Below are positions 20,862 through 33,000 of a stretch of 64,000 bases of DNA, in pieces. Made by a program: the position numbers and the translations under genes. How positions within the stretch are numbered: the stretch's first letter is position 1; each line of letters starts with the position of its first letter. Under the pieces are notes generated by a model. That model had not been told where the DNA came from. It worked only from the letters and a program-made list of their open reading frames with translations, and made no database searches. The DNA is from Coprinellus micaceus (lineage: Eukaryota; Basidiomycota; Agaricomycetes; Agaricales; Psathyrellaceae): assembly GCA_951394405.1 (NCBI GenBank), contig OX596338.1:2046001-2110000 (forward strand), written 5' to 3'.

Positions 20862-22652
20862 TCAGCGGAGGGTAACAAGTTCTATGGATGTGTGTCAACG
20901 CAGGGGCCATAGAACGTGCGTGTAAGCACCTACCTTCGGCGGACGTAGGGTGAATGGCAACGGTATCGTCCAAGTCTTTCTTGGTAGCGCCCATCTTGAC
21001 GGCGACGCCGAAACCTTGCATGGCCTCGTCACTGCCCTGGCCGATGAGATGGATACCGACAACCTTCTCCTCAGGGCCAGCAACAATGAGCTTGTACAGG
21101 GTGGGTTCTTTGTGTTCCTCGGCGACTTGTGAAAAGTACAGGGACTTGAAGGACGATCGGTCTAGGTGCAACTATGTCAGACTTGGGTCATCAGGGGTGA
21201 AACGTACGTGCTTACAGATCTTAATGGCGTCGTCGCCGTACTTCTTGCGAGCATGAGGCTCGGTCAGACCCACCGTACCGATCGGTGGATGCCTACGGAG
21301 AAGGGCAGGCAAGCGAGGTCACGCCCTCACGATTAATATCGGCTACAACGGGAGGGCAGGATTAGAAAAGGCACTTACGAAAACACAACCGTTGAAATAT
21401 TGTCATAGTCAAGGTGATCGTCCTTCAAACTCTCAGGGCCGAACAATCGGTTTGCGAGCCTCCTTCCAGCAGCGATAGCTACGGGGGTCAAAAGCCACTT
21501 GCCTTGGACGTCACCTATCGCGTAGACACTGTTCACGTTGGTATTCTGGTACTTGTCCACGATTATATCGCCCTTGGCATCCGTCTCCACGCCTGCAGAC
21601 TCGAGGCCAAGGCCTTTGGTCAGAGGGTGCCTGCCAATGGCCCACAGGACGGTGTCGACCTCGATCTTCTCGCCTTTGTCCGTGTTAACGGTGAGAGTCT
21701 GACCCTTGGCGCCATCGACTCGGGTGACGTGACTACCCTTGTGGATCTTCACACCCGTGTGTTCCATCCAAGGCGTGAGGGTCTCCTGGAGCGTAGGGTC
21801 GAACGTCCTGAGGACGGTGTCTCCACGGATGATCAGATGGGTCTCCGTGCCGAGGGCGTTAAATACACCAGCAAGTTCAACAGCAATGTATCCAGCACCG
21901 ATGACTGCTACGCGCTTGGGCTGCTCGGCGAGATCGAAGAAGCCATCGGAGTCGATACCCAACGAGGCTCCAGGGATATCCTCGTCCGAAGGGATGGTAG
22001 GTGTACCCCCAACCGCGATGACGATGTGTTCTCCGGTGAGAGTATAGGTTCCTTGGCCGTCGGGACGTGTGACTTCGACGGTGTTGGTCGAGGTGAGTTT
22101 ACCGTAGCCATGGTGGTACTCAATCCCCTCTTTGGCCCAGTTCGTCTCGTAGATTTTGTTGAGACGCTGAATGTATGCATCGCGCTGGGGTTTGAACGCT
22201 TTCCAGTCAAAGGTGGGGTTCCCGACATCACTGAACTTGTAGCCAGAGGCGTGGTGGCGGAACCGGTCTTGCAAGTCTGCGGCGTTCCACATTATCTATA
22301 GAACGTTGGTTAGGGTCCCTCGCCATGATCGCGTTAGATGAGTGGGCTTGCCTTCTTCGGTACACACCCTGTAAAGACGCGATAAGATCGTTAGCTTGGT
22401 ATATACGCTTTAGACGCCGGTGTACGCACCAACGTTCACGCATGTACCACCAGGGGCAGCAGTGGCCTCAATGATCGCGACCTTCTTGCCATACGAAGCG
22501 GCCCTTCTCTACAACGGAAATGGTCCAGTCAGTCCTCTGATTACGCCCTCCCAACACGACGCACGCACCGCTGTTCCCGATCCGCCACTTCCCCCTCCAA
22601 TGACGATGTAATCATACTTCTCTGAAGTTGGCCCGTTGAAAATCGGCGGCAT
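20862..22652 (-). CDS. GLR1: Glutathione reductase (473 aa from this start)
   Basis: Seven exons join into 474 codons. The FAD-binding motif is [11 protein letters not shown] near the start. The redox-active disulfide is in [13 protein letters not shown] (Cys51 and Cys56). The NADPH fold is [15 protein letters not shown], and the C-terminus ends HPTSAEELVTLR with the catalytic His. It reduces glutathione disulfide with NADPH. Introns: 22509-22568, 22369-22429, 22296-22351, 21293-21378, 21162-21215, 20882-20933. The intron at 22296-22351 starts with GC (AAG|gcaagc), and the exon before it is only 17 nt. Upstream of the chosen ATG an in-frame Ser/Arg-rich exon (22809 upward) can be spliced on, which may provide a mitochondrial presequence. 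Confidence 0.95.
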
Positions 22653-25054
22653 ATTGCTGGTCGACGAACTCGCAAAGCTTCGGTATATCTGTGGAGGGAG
22701 AAAGGGTATTGGGAAGGAGGGAGAGATAATATAGGCCTGGTCAGTAAGCAGAATTCGGAGATTGCATCATCGGCGATGATCACACGGAATCAATGAGAGA
22801 CTCACGCGATCCAGTCTCTGGCTCGGGGTAGACGTCGTTCTCGACGGTCCTGCTGTTGTTGAAGCCGGGTTGGGTATTCCGGTTAGGTCTCCGGTGTTCC
22901 TTGCTGTCGTTGCCGTCTTTCCGGTTGTGCACACCGAACGTCGAAGCTGCTTGCTCCCGTGGTGCGGTCGACTACGCGGATTTGAGGTTGGACGACTGAC
23001 TCTGCCTCTCAACGCGGAGAAGAAACGGGAAGTCGGCGCGAAGGTGGTGGGGGTTGCCAGTTTAACGAAAGGGTGTGGTACGGAATGAAAGAAGGTATTT
23101 ATGAGCTCGAGAATGGAGCGCGCGGAGGAAGAAACGAAGACGGATATGGGGTCTGGAGGAAGGGCTGGTGACGCGAGATGGCGTATGGGCAGGCCTATCT
23201 CTTTCAAATTCTTGGTCAGCAGGCGTTCTATTTGGACCAATCCAACCCACAATAGCAAGCGACATGGAGTAGACGCAGTCCTAGGTCCCTAAGCAGACTC
23301 ACCTCGAAGCTTGTTCTTCCTAAGCAAGGGGGAGAACGGTACACAGTCATGACAGTGATCTGTAAGTCGCGACAGAAGTCATCACGTGTGGCTGTTGTTC
23401 CTTCTCCTTCCTCCTCGTACCTTCCCAAGGTTACCTGGCTTTTCACAATGTCGTACGCCCAAAGGTCTGATGCCAGATGGTGTGAGAGGGGAAAGTGACC
23501 ACTGAAAGAGTCAATGATATAATCATGGGGGTACATGGGCAAGCAGAAAGGAAAGGTAGTGGGTGGGGGGGACAAATCGACAAGGGAATAATTTAAGGGC
23601 TACAAGGAAACGAGTTAAAAGGGGACTAGCGTACCGCGAAGGGTATTATAGGGGGGCAGACGGAAACAAAACACACGGACACAGGTGGGAGAGGGAGAGA
23701 GATGATGGTTGTATGTTGTGAAAGTATGTCTAGTAGACGTAGGTAGACCAATAGACTAGTGAGGCCGGCGACCTAGGCAAAGAAGTGGATGCAGAAAAGC
23801 CAGTTCAGCAGGGAGCAGGGGGGGAAGCGAAAGGGAGTGACGAATGCCATACGATGCATGCACGTCCTGAGAAAAGTGCAAAGCGACAATCGGTAGCCGC
23901 GTAGTGGAAAATAGAATGGATCGAAGAGGGAACCCGCGCAGTCGCATCTTCGACCGAAAACGCTGCAAGAGAACAAGCGCCCGAACCTACGGAGTAAGGA
24001 AAGAAGCGCGTTAGTTGCCGACTAAGCATCGTGAAGTACTCCAGTTGACGTACCGAGATGAGCGCCGAGTACAACCCGAAACACAACCAGCCATGCCAAG
24101 CGGAAGCGTCGAGCCGAAATTCGCGAAGGGTAGTAAATAATTGCTAAGAAGGGGTTGGGAGGATGGTAATTCTAGCTGTTACATCTTGGACTCAAGGGTC
24201 CGTCCGTGTTGAATCCATACTGCGATAAACATGAATGAGGGCAGGAGTCAGAAAAAGTGGTGAGGAAGGCTGCGATGCGAGGGGTAATACTAGAAGATAT
24301 ACACATAATCCCAAAAATCCAGATAAAGAATAAAGATGAGGCGCTGCGAAACGCCCGGTAAGGACGCTGGCGGAACGCCGAGAGGAGAGGTAACGTCGCC
24401 TCGTCTATCATACAACTACAACCCCAAGAGGGTACCAATGTCCATTAACCTGACAAATATAAATGAAGAAACGGGTAGGCGAGGTGACTAGCCAAGCCAG
24501 AAGAAACAATACAACTCAGAGTGAGAGTCGATGGAAGTGGAGAAGGAAGGACGCAACACGGCAGCATTTAACCGAGCAAGAGCTGCGTCCAAAGACGCTC
24601 GCACTAGCCAAGACAAATGTTTACCTAAAGCGTAGCCCTTCGTGTCCAGGAAGCAAAGCACCCCACACCAAGAAACGCCAAGGAAAGTGGTCCGTCTATG
24701 GTTCTGACGGTGGCGGGGTTGCAATATAAGAGTCGTCGAACGGTTCTCGAGGCACTGCAAAAAAGCAACATCCCCCAAGATCAGCCCAACTTCGTCACAA
24801 CCAAGGCCACAGGACTCACCATACAACTGTGGCGACCAAAAAGCCAGCTTCCCCGTCATGCCACGAGGCGTAGACGAAAGCTGGCGAGAGGCTGGTGCCA
24901 AAGATATGCGCCCTGTCGCCGAAAATACGACTTCCACTATCGCAACATCCACCCCCCGAGGAAAAGAAAGCAAATCCAAACCACTTCCCACTTCAAAATC
25001 GAGCCCCAGCTCCAACTCCAACTCACATCCACTCACGCCACCCTACTCGACCAT
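22653..25054. other. Upstream region of glutathione reductase and 3' flank of the next gene
   Basis: About 2.4 kb. Its left part holds a possible 5' exon of glutathione reductase (open minus-strand frame 22767-23258, donor CGC|gtgagt at 22808, acceptor near 22690). The rest shows only overlapping short frames, with no domain. Two plus-strand frames at 24463-25259 are Ser/Arg-rich and could be chance products of the antisense of the 25055-27001 gene and its flank. Confidence 0.4.
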
Positions 25055-27001
25055 TCACTTATCCTCCACTTCTGTCCGATGCCAACTGACTTTCTCCATG
25101 CCGGCACCGACCACCATCTTGCGACTGAACTCCCCTTCATCGTCCTCGTCCTCGTCGTCCTCACTCTCGGAATCTGAGGATGAAGTCTCAGACTCGCTCT
25201 CGGACTCACTTTCCGCCTTGACCGCCTCTCTCTGTGCCTTCTCCATATCGACGACGTGAGTAAAGGTGGCATTGGATGCACTTCTCGAGCGCATGTGCGG
25301 CCTTGACATGGGGATGTTCATCGTCTTGATCTCATGCTCCTCCTCCGGCGAGACGCCAGCGCTGGACAAAGGCGACGCGATGTCTCTGGGGGTCGTGGCA
25401 GATGGAAGACGTGGTGTCGACGGGGTAGAAGGCCCGTCTCTGCGTATGGAGGCAAGCGATGCCGTTCTGCGGTGATGAGACAGGTCGGATACGCTGGCTC
25501 TGGGGGTAGGCTGCGCGGATTCGGTGATAGTGGCGAGTGTTGGTGCTGCTGACAGGAGCACGGGGGCATCGGTCTTCGCCTCTGCCGTGTCGCCGTTGCC
25601 GATGGGCTCGCTTGGAGCGTTTTCTTCATCACCCCCCACCGTGTCTTCCTTCTCCTTCTCCTCATCCGCTTTCGCCTTCGCTTCCTCTTCGGCTTTCTTC
25701 TTCTCTCGCTCCTCTCTCCGCTTCTTCAGCCACGCCATCCCTGTCGAATCTTCAAGGTCGTCGTCAGGTGCGGTGCCCAGTTTCTCCCAACCTGCGCCAG
25801 CCACACCCGCGCTCTTTGCGCCCTTGACACTTCCCATTCCGCCATAACCCCACTCGACGAACGAGGGCTCCTCGTCTCGGGCGTTGGCGAACGGATTTGC
25901 ATTCGGATCGCGCTTGCTTCCGTAGACACGCCCATTAAGCATGCGAGCGCCTCTCCGATTGGGGGCAGCCTTGGGTTTGGACGTTTTAGGAGAAGTCGAT
26001 GGCCGAAGGCCCGATAGGAGAGAGGGCGTCTTGGACTTGTATGACTGGGTAGATTGGGTGCTCTGAGTCCGGGAAAGGGGCACACCGAAGTTACGAGCAG
26101 GTCCACCCGAACTTGAAGGTCCAGCACTCGTCCATCTAGTCAAGTTCCACCCATCGTTGCTATCCAAGGTTGAGGAACGGAAGAGGTTGATGGTACCCAA
26201 GGTGAGTATCTCCTCGGTCGTGATTCCTTTGCGAGAAGAGTGCGGGTTGGTTTCGATCGATGCAGTGGGCGTGAGCGTGTTGGCGGACGATGACCCTGAA
26301 GAAGAAGAGCCACGGCGCCTGAATATGCGGGTGAACGAGATGCCTTTGGACTTGGGCCATCCTGACTGTTGGGATGGCGCGGCAGGCGTTGGGGTTTTTT
26401 GTTGGGGGAGGACGGGCGGTAAAGGAACAGAAAGATTGAGAGGTGAAGGTGGTGCAGAGGTCGAAGCCTCGCTATTGGTGGTGTTGGTCATTGAGCTGGG
26501 GGTGGTGGAGCCAGACGCCGATGGTTCTGTGGAGTCGCTGTTGCGCTTCAAGGACGATGCAACGCTGGTCGTACTTGATGTTTCCCCCGACGGGAGGTCT
26601 ACTGGGAACGCCGCGGGCGAAGGTGGACATGAAGTGATGACGGTTGCGGTGTCGGCGTTAGGGATGGGGAGCTCTTCGCCATCGTCTGTGACGAGAACTG
26701 AGCGTCGAGGGACTGGCAGAGGAGCGAACCGGATCTTCCTGGAGGGTGGTGGGGAGGCAGAGAGGAACGGCGAACGGCGAAGGGCCGAGGCGTTGGTTGG
26801 GGTCGCCGATGAGTTGAGGCTGCTGGTGGACGAGGAAGAGGAGGAGGATGTTCGCCTGGAGGTCGAGGAGGAGGGGTTGTGGGGATACAGGGCGAGATGA
26901 GGGGCCAGCGACGAGGAGTGCTGTGACATGGCAGTGGCCATGGTCGGGGAGGGCTGCAGCGTTGGTGGTTGAGAGAGAAAGGCCGCGAAGTTAATGTCCA
27001 A
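25055..27001 (-). CDS. Large disordered protein of unknown function (648 aa)
   Basis: A single exon of 648 codons. The sequence is mostly low complexity: long Ser/Thr/Pro runs, a charged helix (about 428-455, MAWLKKRREEREKKKAEEEA) and an acidic Ser/Glu/Asp tail. Short islands look constrained: SKGISFTRIFRRRG, a GTINLF..GWNLTRW segment, and RMLNGRVYGSKRDPNANPFA followed by FVEWGYGGMGSVKG. Several SRSAS/TPR clusters could be phosphorylation sites. No enzymatic fold, signal peptide or membrane segment is seen. ATGs at 27001 and further in (MATAMSQ) are both possible starts; the first is used. Function unknown. Confidence 0.75.
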   Translation of the reverse strand: MDINFAAFLSQPPTLQPSPTMATAMSQHSSSLAPHLALYPHNPSSSTSRRTSSSSSSSTSSLNSSATPTNASALRRSPFLSASPPPSRKIRFAPLPVPRRSVLVTDDGEELPIPNADTATVITSCPPSPAAFPVDLPSGETSSTTSVASSLKRNSDSTEPSASGSTTPSSMTNTTNSEASTSAPPSPLNLSVPLPPVLPQQKTPTPAAPSQQSGWPKSKGISFTRIFRRRGSSSSGSSSANTLTPTASIETNPHSSRKGITTEEILTLGTINLFRSSTLDSNDGWNLTRWTSAGPSSSGGPARNFGVPLSRTQSTQSTQSYKSKTPSLLSGLRPSTSPKTSKPKAAPNRRGARMLNGRVYGSKRDPNANPFANARDEEPSFVEWGYGGMGSVKGAKSAGVAGAGWEKLGTAPDDDLEDSTGMAWLKKRREEREKKKAEEEAKAKADEEKEKEDTVGGDEENAPSEPIGNGDTAEAKTDAPVLLSAAPTLATITESAQPTPRASVSDLSHHRRTASLASIRRDGPSTPSTPRLPSATTPRDIASPLSSAGVSPEEEHEIKTMNIPMSRPHMRSRSASNATFTHVVDMEKAQREAVKAESESESESETSSSDSESEDDEDEDDEGEFSRKMVVGAGMEKVSWHRTEVEDK

Positions 27002-30000
27002 AGTCTTAGCCCAGTCCGAATCGCGATTCCCTTGGCAAACCCAGCGGTATTCGGGGTCCTCGCAATGTCAGATCCATCGGGCTACCCAGTCGGAGTTTCA
27101 ATACCTCGGCAACCTCCCCCACAGGCGCCGACGAGTGTCCAGGTCTACCCCCGACGACCTCCAAGCCTCGCGGATCTACCCGTTCTCCTGTTCTGCATCT
27201 TCACCGTCGCAAGGCTCTTTCGACGACACCCTGGAATGCTGTATCGCAGTCAGGCTCTGCTTGATCATCCCTTCCGAGAATACAAACTCGTCATCGGCCA
27301 AAACATACACGTACGCTTCTGCCTGGATCAATGCCAAGCCCGCTCGTCCTCTCGTTATGTCTGTCAGCTGTAAACTCTCCTTCCCATCGGCACCTTACCC
27401 AATGTCCGCACTCTCTGCTCCTCAGACTGGGTTTCTTCAGACTCGAGCGACATCGAGCTTCTTCCACGAGCTTCCGAGGCGCAGCACGTCTAATTCGGCC
27501 CTTGTCACCGACGAGGACGTCCCACCTCTCGACCCACTCTCGGTCTGGCTGCGTATGTCTCCCTGGCCTCCGTTACGTCCACCTCGGGTAACAATCAATC
27601 CAACCAGTTTCGTGTCTTCTTGGGCGCGCCTACGCGAACGTTGCGATTCATATCTTCGCGCAACCCATGATCCACCGGGGCCACGCCGTTCTGGCAGGTC
27701 CAGACACTATCGAGGTACCTCTCACCCTGCCGAGCCTCCCGACGTCGCGTAAGATGTACTTCTGCGCCCCACCGACCCATATCTGTTACGTCCATGGAAC
27801 CTAATATTCGCTTCGCTTCGCAGGGGCCTCCCGAAGCCCGTTCACTTCCAGCCTTTTGCATCCTTTTTTCTACTTTTGAGAAAGATTATTCCAAGACAAA
27901 TACCACTTCATGACACAAAAGGTTATATCACTATTACCAACCCCAATCGACCGCCGGTGTGAGCCCTAGGGAAGGGCACGCCAAGGACCCTGGCTGCTCC
28001 ACCCCAATCGCCATTAAGTGGGTAGTACCTTTCCTTGGACTCTCTCGGAAACGGCGACGGCGACACTGTTTCTGAACATCGTCGCAGAAATAGTCAAAGC
28101 ACAACCGATTCGTAGGCTTCCTCCGAAATCGAAGGTGTTCTTACGTTCTCAAGAAATAGACTTGGCCCAGGCTTGGAAGGGTCAACAAATCTATCCGCCT
28201 GGCCTCTCCTTCTCGAGCACATTTCATTTCCCCTCCTCCCCTCAAAACACACACTGTCACTGTGATCGAAACCCCTCGTATTGTTCGGCGAGTCCCGTTC
28301 TCGCTGAACTCCGGCTACCAAGACCACCAAGCCAACGCCAAGCAGGTTGAGGCAGCAACATAGAAGGTAAGATTGAACCTGTCAATTGTAACTTGTACCT
28401 GTACCTTCAGTTAAGGGGTTCTTGGTGCCTCTACTCGCTCCAACAACGGCTAGTACGGTACGGTCCCGTCGCCTTTTGGCCACCGCCGGACGCAGAGGCC
28501 ACGAGCGGGCGTATCTTATCGATATGGATTGTCGGCGGCACGACCCTTCGAAGGATCGATAATCGTCTTCTTCGTTCCTTTCAGTGCCGAATAAAGACCC
28601 TCTGGAGAGTTCGGGAACGTCTACTTTGGAAAAACGCTTGGCTCCGCCTTGGGTGCTCCCGTTATGGCCGCTGCAGCACCTCGTCGCTCTTTAACGGATT
28701 CCTACCGCCACAGACGTAGTTCACATTGGTGCCACCGATATTGAATATCGTTTGCGTATGCCAAGTATGCTTATGCACCCAGTTCGGAAAAGGGAGGTGC
28801 AGTGGGGCGTCGCTGTAGACGCGCTATTTCCAATTATTTGAGAACAATCACTATTGGCAGAACATGGGAATCTGCAGCAGTTCGAGAACATGCCCAATCG
28901 TTCGGAAAACAGGTGGGGCTCCAAGTATACGAATCTAGCTTGGGTGCCGACTCCCACTCGGAGTTTGCTTACACTAGAAGCTTGGTCAGTTGCCGTTCAT
29001 ACCAGAGGGATTACGACCTCGCCTTAAAGATAGGCGCTCGACTCTCGCCAAGGTCGGGGGAACTGATTGTGATATCCACCAGTATGAACTGTGCATGTTG
29101 TAAAGAAGAGGTGTATAGTAAATGGTATCGATCCGATGCCATACCATTAACGCCTTCCCCGCTTACCTCTCACTCCGAAGATGGAGCAGATGAGTGACAA
29201 CGCCCCAGGAAGCCTCACACCCGCGGTTCTTGATGAAGAAACAGCGGTATAACGTACCAACTACTCTTTCTCGGCGTTACCAGAAATCCGACGCATATTG
29301 GGACGATAACCAATCTTAGCCGAGAACGACGCGACGAGCGCCTAATTCGGCGCCTGAACTTGGGTGTCCCGACCACTCCGCACAACGAGTTGATATGCGC
29401 GTACACATGGACCCATTCACTGGGCCCCCTTTAGAAGGTCTCATCCTTCCAATGCTAATGGGGTCTTAGCGCTCACCGCGGCACCGCTACGCGCCTCCTT
29501 GGCCAGTCATTTATATTTATCAATTCCATCCACCCCCCTTCCCTCCACCTCGCTTATCACAGCTCGCGCACTGCCCCTGTTCCAGAAGCAAATTTCTCGT
29601 GAGAGTTGGTAACATTCAGTACCTCTCCCCGGAGCTCCTTCCTCATAACCACATGAATGCGCCGCTGCGCAGTCCCAATGGGCATATCTCGTCTCTGAGG
29701 CGCAAAATGAAATTTCATGTGCAACCGGGCGGTACTTGGTGGTAAGTTACCCAAGGCTAGACAGGTAAAGTTAGGGCTGACCCCGCTCAGTTTCTAGAGG
29801 GCTTTAGTGGCCCTCGACCTCGCGCGGCGCTCTGGAGGATGGTCCTCACTCTTTCCGATGGTCCCATACTTACTAGGGTTTCCCGATGGGGAGCTGTGAC
29901 CGATCGCAACAATGCTTTGGTAGGTTTAAGATCCGTGAATTTAGGGGGACAGGCGCTGCATAAAAGTGCCAAGGTGCTATCCAACTAGCCTTGCCCAGAA

Positions 30001-33000
30001 CGCAAGCTTAACCTTCTTTTTGTTCTAACATCTATACCTATATACATGCAGTTAGCTTGAGTATGAGCATGAATGACACGCCCCTATATTATCCCCCTTC
30101 AAGTTGCAGAGGCTTGGCGAGTTCAATCCGCTGAGGCCTTTTTCCTTGCCGCTTTCACCTGCAGCCCACAGTGCCCACACGGCCAAGGTTCCAAGATTGC
30201 CGGTGGTCCCTTGGGAGACCGCGAGCCATGTGCGCCTCCCGACGACGCGCCCAGCGCCGGCATCTCTGCTCATCGGCGAAATTGCTTGAGAGCGCGAACT
30301 GGATGCCCTTCGCGAAGTCGTCAGTCCTTCGCCGCACTCAAAAGAGAGAAGGAACAAGAGGTTCGTATGACTCAGTATGAGTAACGATGTCTTGTGCGCC
30401 AAGGTACTCTCTGGAGCATCCACCCGGGCCCGGGTGGAACTCAAACGATGCGTATGGGCGTGTCGATACGTGCTCACGGTCAGGGTCTTACGGATTGCTG
30501 CCATCACGGGCGTCTACGACGACCCTCGGCAACTTCCGTCCAATGGCAACGAAACAAAGTGAACAGACGCCGTAGCCACACAACGGACATCAACCACAGG
30601 CGCCCGCTCCTTGATTAACAACATCCACGTCCTCGATTTTCACCGTCCATATGCAACGCGCGATAAAGGGTGCGAGGCCAAGGTTGGGTCGAGGACTTCC
30701 TGGGACCTCTTGGGACAGGCTTGGACACCCGGATCTATTTACACCAGGTACCTCCTTTTGTTTCCGAAAGGCTTTTTCCATTCGACACAAGTCACACAGC
30801 TGTTTCGAATAGGCAGGAGCGGCCTGGACGATTGGCGTGGGCGCTCCAACGCCTGGAAACGTTCCTCCCACCCGAAAATTTCTCGGTGCTCCTTTCGCTT
30901 GGAGATTCGTACTGGGTCGGACGTGGAAAGGGTATATCAGAGGCGTTCCGGAATGTTACGCGTCGGGTAGCGCGTACGTACGTGCTCGAACGTGCAGAAC
31001 CCGTGTCTGGTGAGTGTCAAAAATTCAACGCGCCAAGGCCCAAGGGGGGAGGTGTCAAGAAACTGACATTGCCCCGTGGAACGAACGTGGTCTCGATTAG
31101 GCGCCCTGCAACCAGCGCCCAGCCTTTCTTTGATAGCAACTTTGGAAATCTCCAGGATCCCCAGAACGCGCGCGAACCAGAAGGCCGAATCCTGCGAGAG
31201 GTATCCTGGGTCCTACCTCTCGACATACCGATGATCTCGCTGATCCACGCCAAGAACTGACCTGTTCTTTGCGATGGGATATTCACAGATCACGGAATCG
31301 GCATTGCGACTCGAGACCCCCACCCCAGGCCGCCCTATTTCTTTGAGGGCTCAAGAAACCCGTGAGGTGTTGTGTCACCTTATTTTGAAATAAGTACCTC
31401 CATCTGCCCCCGGCTTGCCTTACACGAGCATCTAAGTACGTATCCTTTTTCCATGCACTTCTGGCTCACTGTGCAGTGTACGTCAACCTTTAGGACCGTT
31501 CGTAGATCCTGCATTTGACTAACTACAAACAACGGGCAGGCGCCTGCCTGCGTCTACGCGGAAACACGCCCATCAAGTACGGGTATCTCCACGGACCGCA
31601 ACACCATCTCGCTCGCCGATGTTCCAAGTTCTTTCACTTTTAGACTCAAAGAAATCCGTGATATTAAGGAAGCGCCCAGCCTTACCCTTTGCGGTTAACC
31701 TTCGGACGGGAGTATACGTTTCTATCGATGTGAAGGGCGAGTGAAGGGCGAATAGTGAGGATTTCGATCGGTATGTAACGTCATTTTTCGTTTCCCTTCG
31801 TGGAATGTGACGGGCTCCTATTCTAGCTATTCAAGGTTTCGACGCATCGACGGAAGTGCGATATGCGGTCTGTGGGGTCAGAATGGTGCCTAGAGCTCTG
31901 GAGGCTCGCGTCGAACCCATCTACCGACTCGGTTGGTGGATGCGATGGAGCCCGTTCCATCGCGAGGCTCGACATCGATGCTGTGGGTGAGTACCCCGCG
32001 TAGGAGATGTCTTTCAACGTTCAAATGTCCCTTCGCGAGCTCCCGAGACTTCCAGCTTCTTTGAGTTGCTATCATTGCTCCACCCTGTTTCTTACTGCGC
32101 TGTCTCGCCCTTTGCAATAGTCACATATCGCAGTTGTCCATTTATATCCAACGGCGGACACTGATGCTTGTGGACTGCCCACGTTCACTGGTCACAAACC
32201 TAGGTTTTTCCGAGATCTTCGATCTACGCCCGTTGAACGCCTTTGTCTTGGACTCCCTTGGACTCTTCACAAGCAGCGCCGATACCTTTATTGAAAGATG
32301 GCTGAAGACGGGTGCTTGTGAAACCGAGGCCAACTCAGCCGGCGGCTGTGGCGCATTGCCTGGTGTTTTCCTTTCTCTCTGCCTGGTAGGTCCCTCTCGT
32401 TGGATATAATTAGATTGGCCAGTGCTTAAGAAATTCAGGTCGTCGTGGCACATTCACTGCACTCGATTTCTCCGACTTTTGTCTCTCGTCGACCTCCCTG
32501 GCTGTCGCAATTTTTTACGATCTGCTTCCGGAAATGTCAGCCATGCTTCCTTCTGGAGTCGACGACTCACGAGCCACCAACGGTGTGCAGAATAGTCCCG
32601 CCGACCCTTAATCCCATTTAGAGGTGCCATTGGGCCCCCCAACCCTCTGCAAAGGAAATATTAGGTTTCCATGCGAATTCACCGCTGACGGAAGGGTTGA
32701 TTCCAGATTCCGATGAATATTCTAGCCATCTGGCTTCGGTGGTCTGCTTTACTCAATGGGGTGCGGCCGAAGACCATGATGACCTGGAGAAGAGACTACG
32801 AACAGTCCAGGTATATGTGCTTCTTGGACACTGACGTCGCTCCATGCCCCAGGGAGGGGACATGTTTGTTCCATGCTGGCCTGGATCTGGCTGGCTCCCG
32901 ATAGGTCAAGCAACCCTTTGTTCCCCCCTGTTACTTGGAGTCGGAGGCTGGTCGGAGAAGGCGAAGATGTTATCAGATCATGGGCGTTGCCGAGAATTCA

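Noticed and set aside
23228..23575. 115-codon minus-strand frame upstream of glutathione reductase
   Set aside because: Not joinable in frame to the reductase by a clear splice pair and no domain is visible.
24463..25259. Plus-strand frames that could form a small gene convergent with the 25055-27001 gene
   Set aside because: Partly antisense to the acidic Ser-rich tail of that gene, no plausible splice chain, and no recognisable domain.
26994..27752. 252-codon plus-strand open frame divergent from the disordered-protein gene
   Set aside because: Ser/Arg/Pro-rich, overlaps the start of the minus-strand gene and other open frames, no domain or conserved-looking segment. Likely chance in a promoter region.
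30670..31260. 196-codon frame in the gene-poor region
   Set aside because: No family features, no supporting neighbours, and the minus strand is also open over the same bases.
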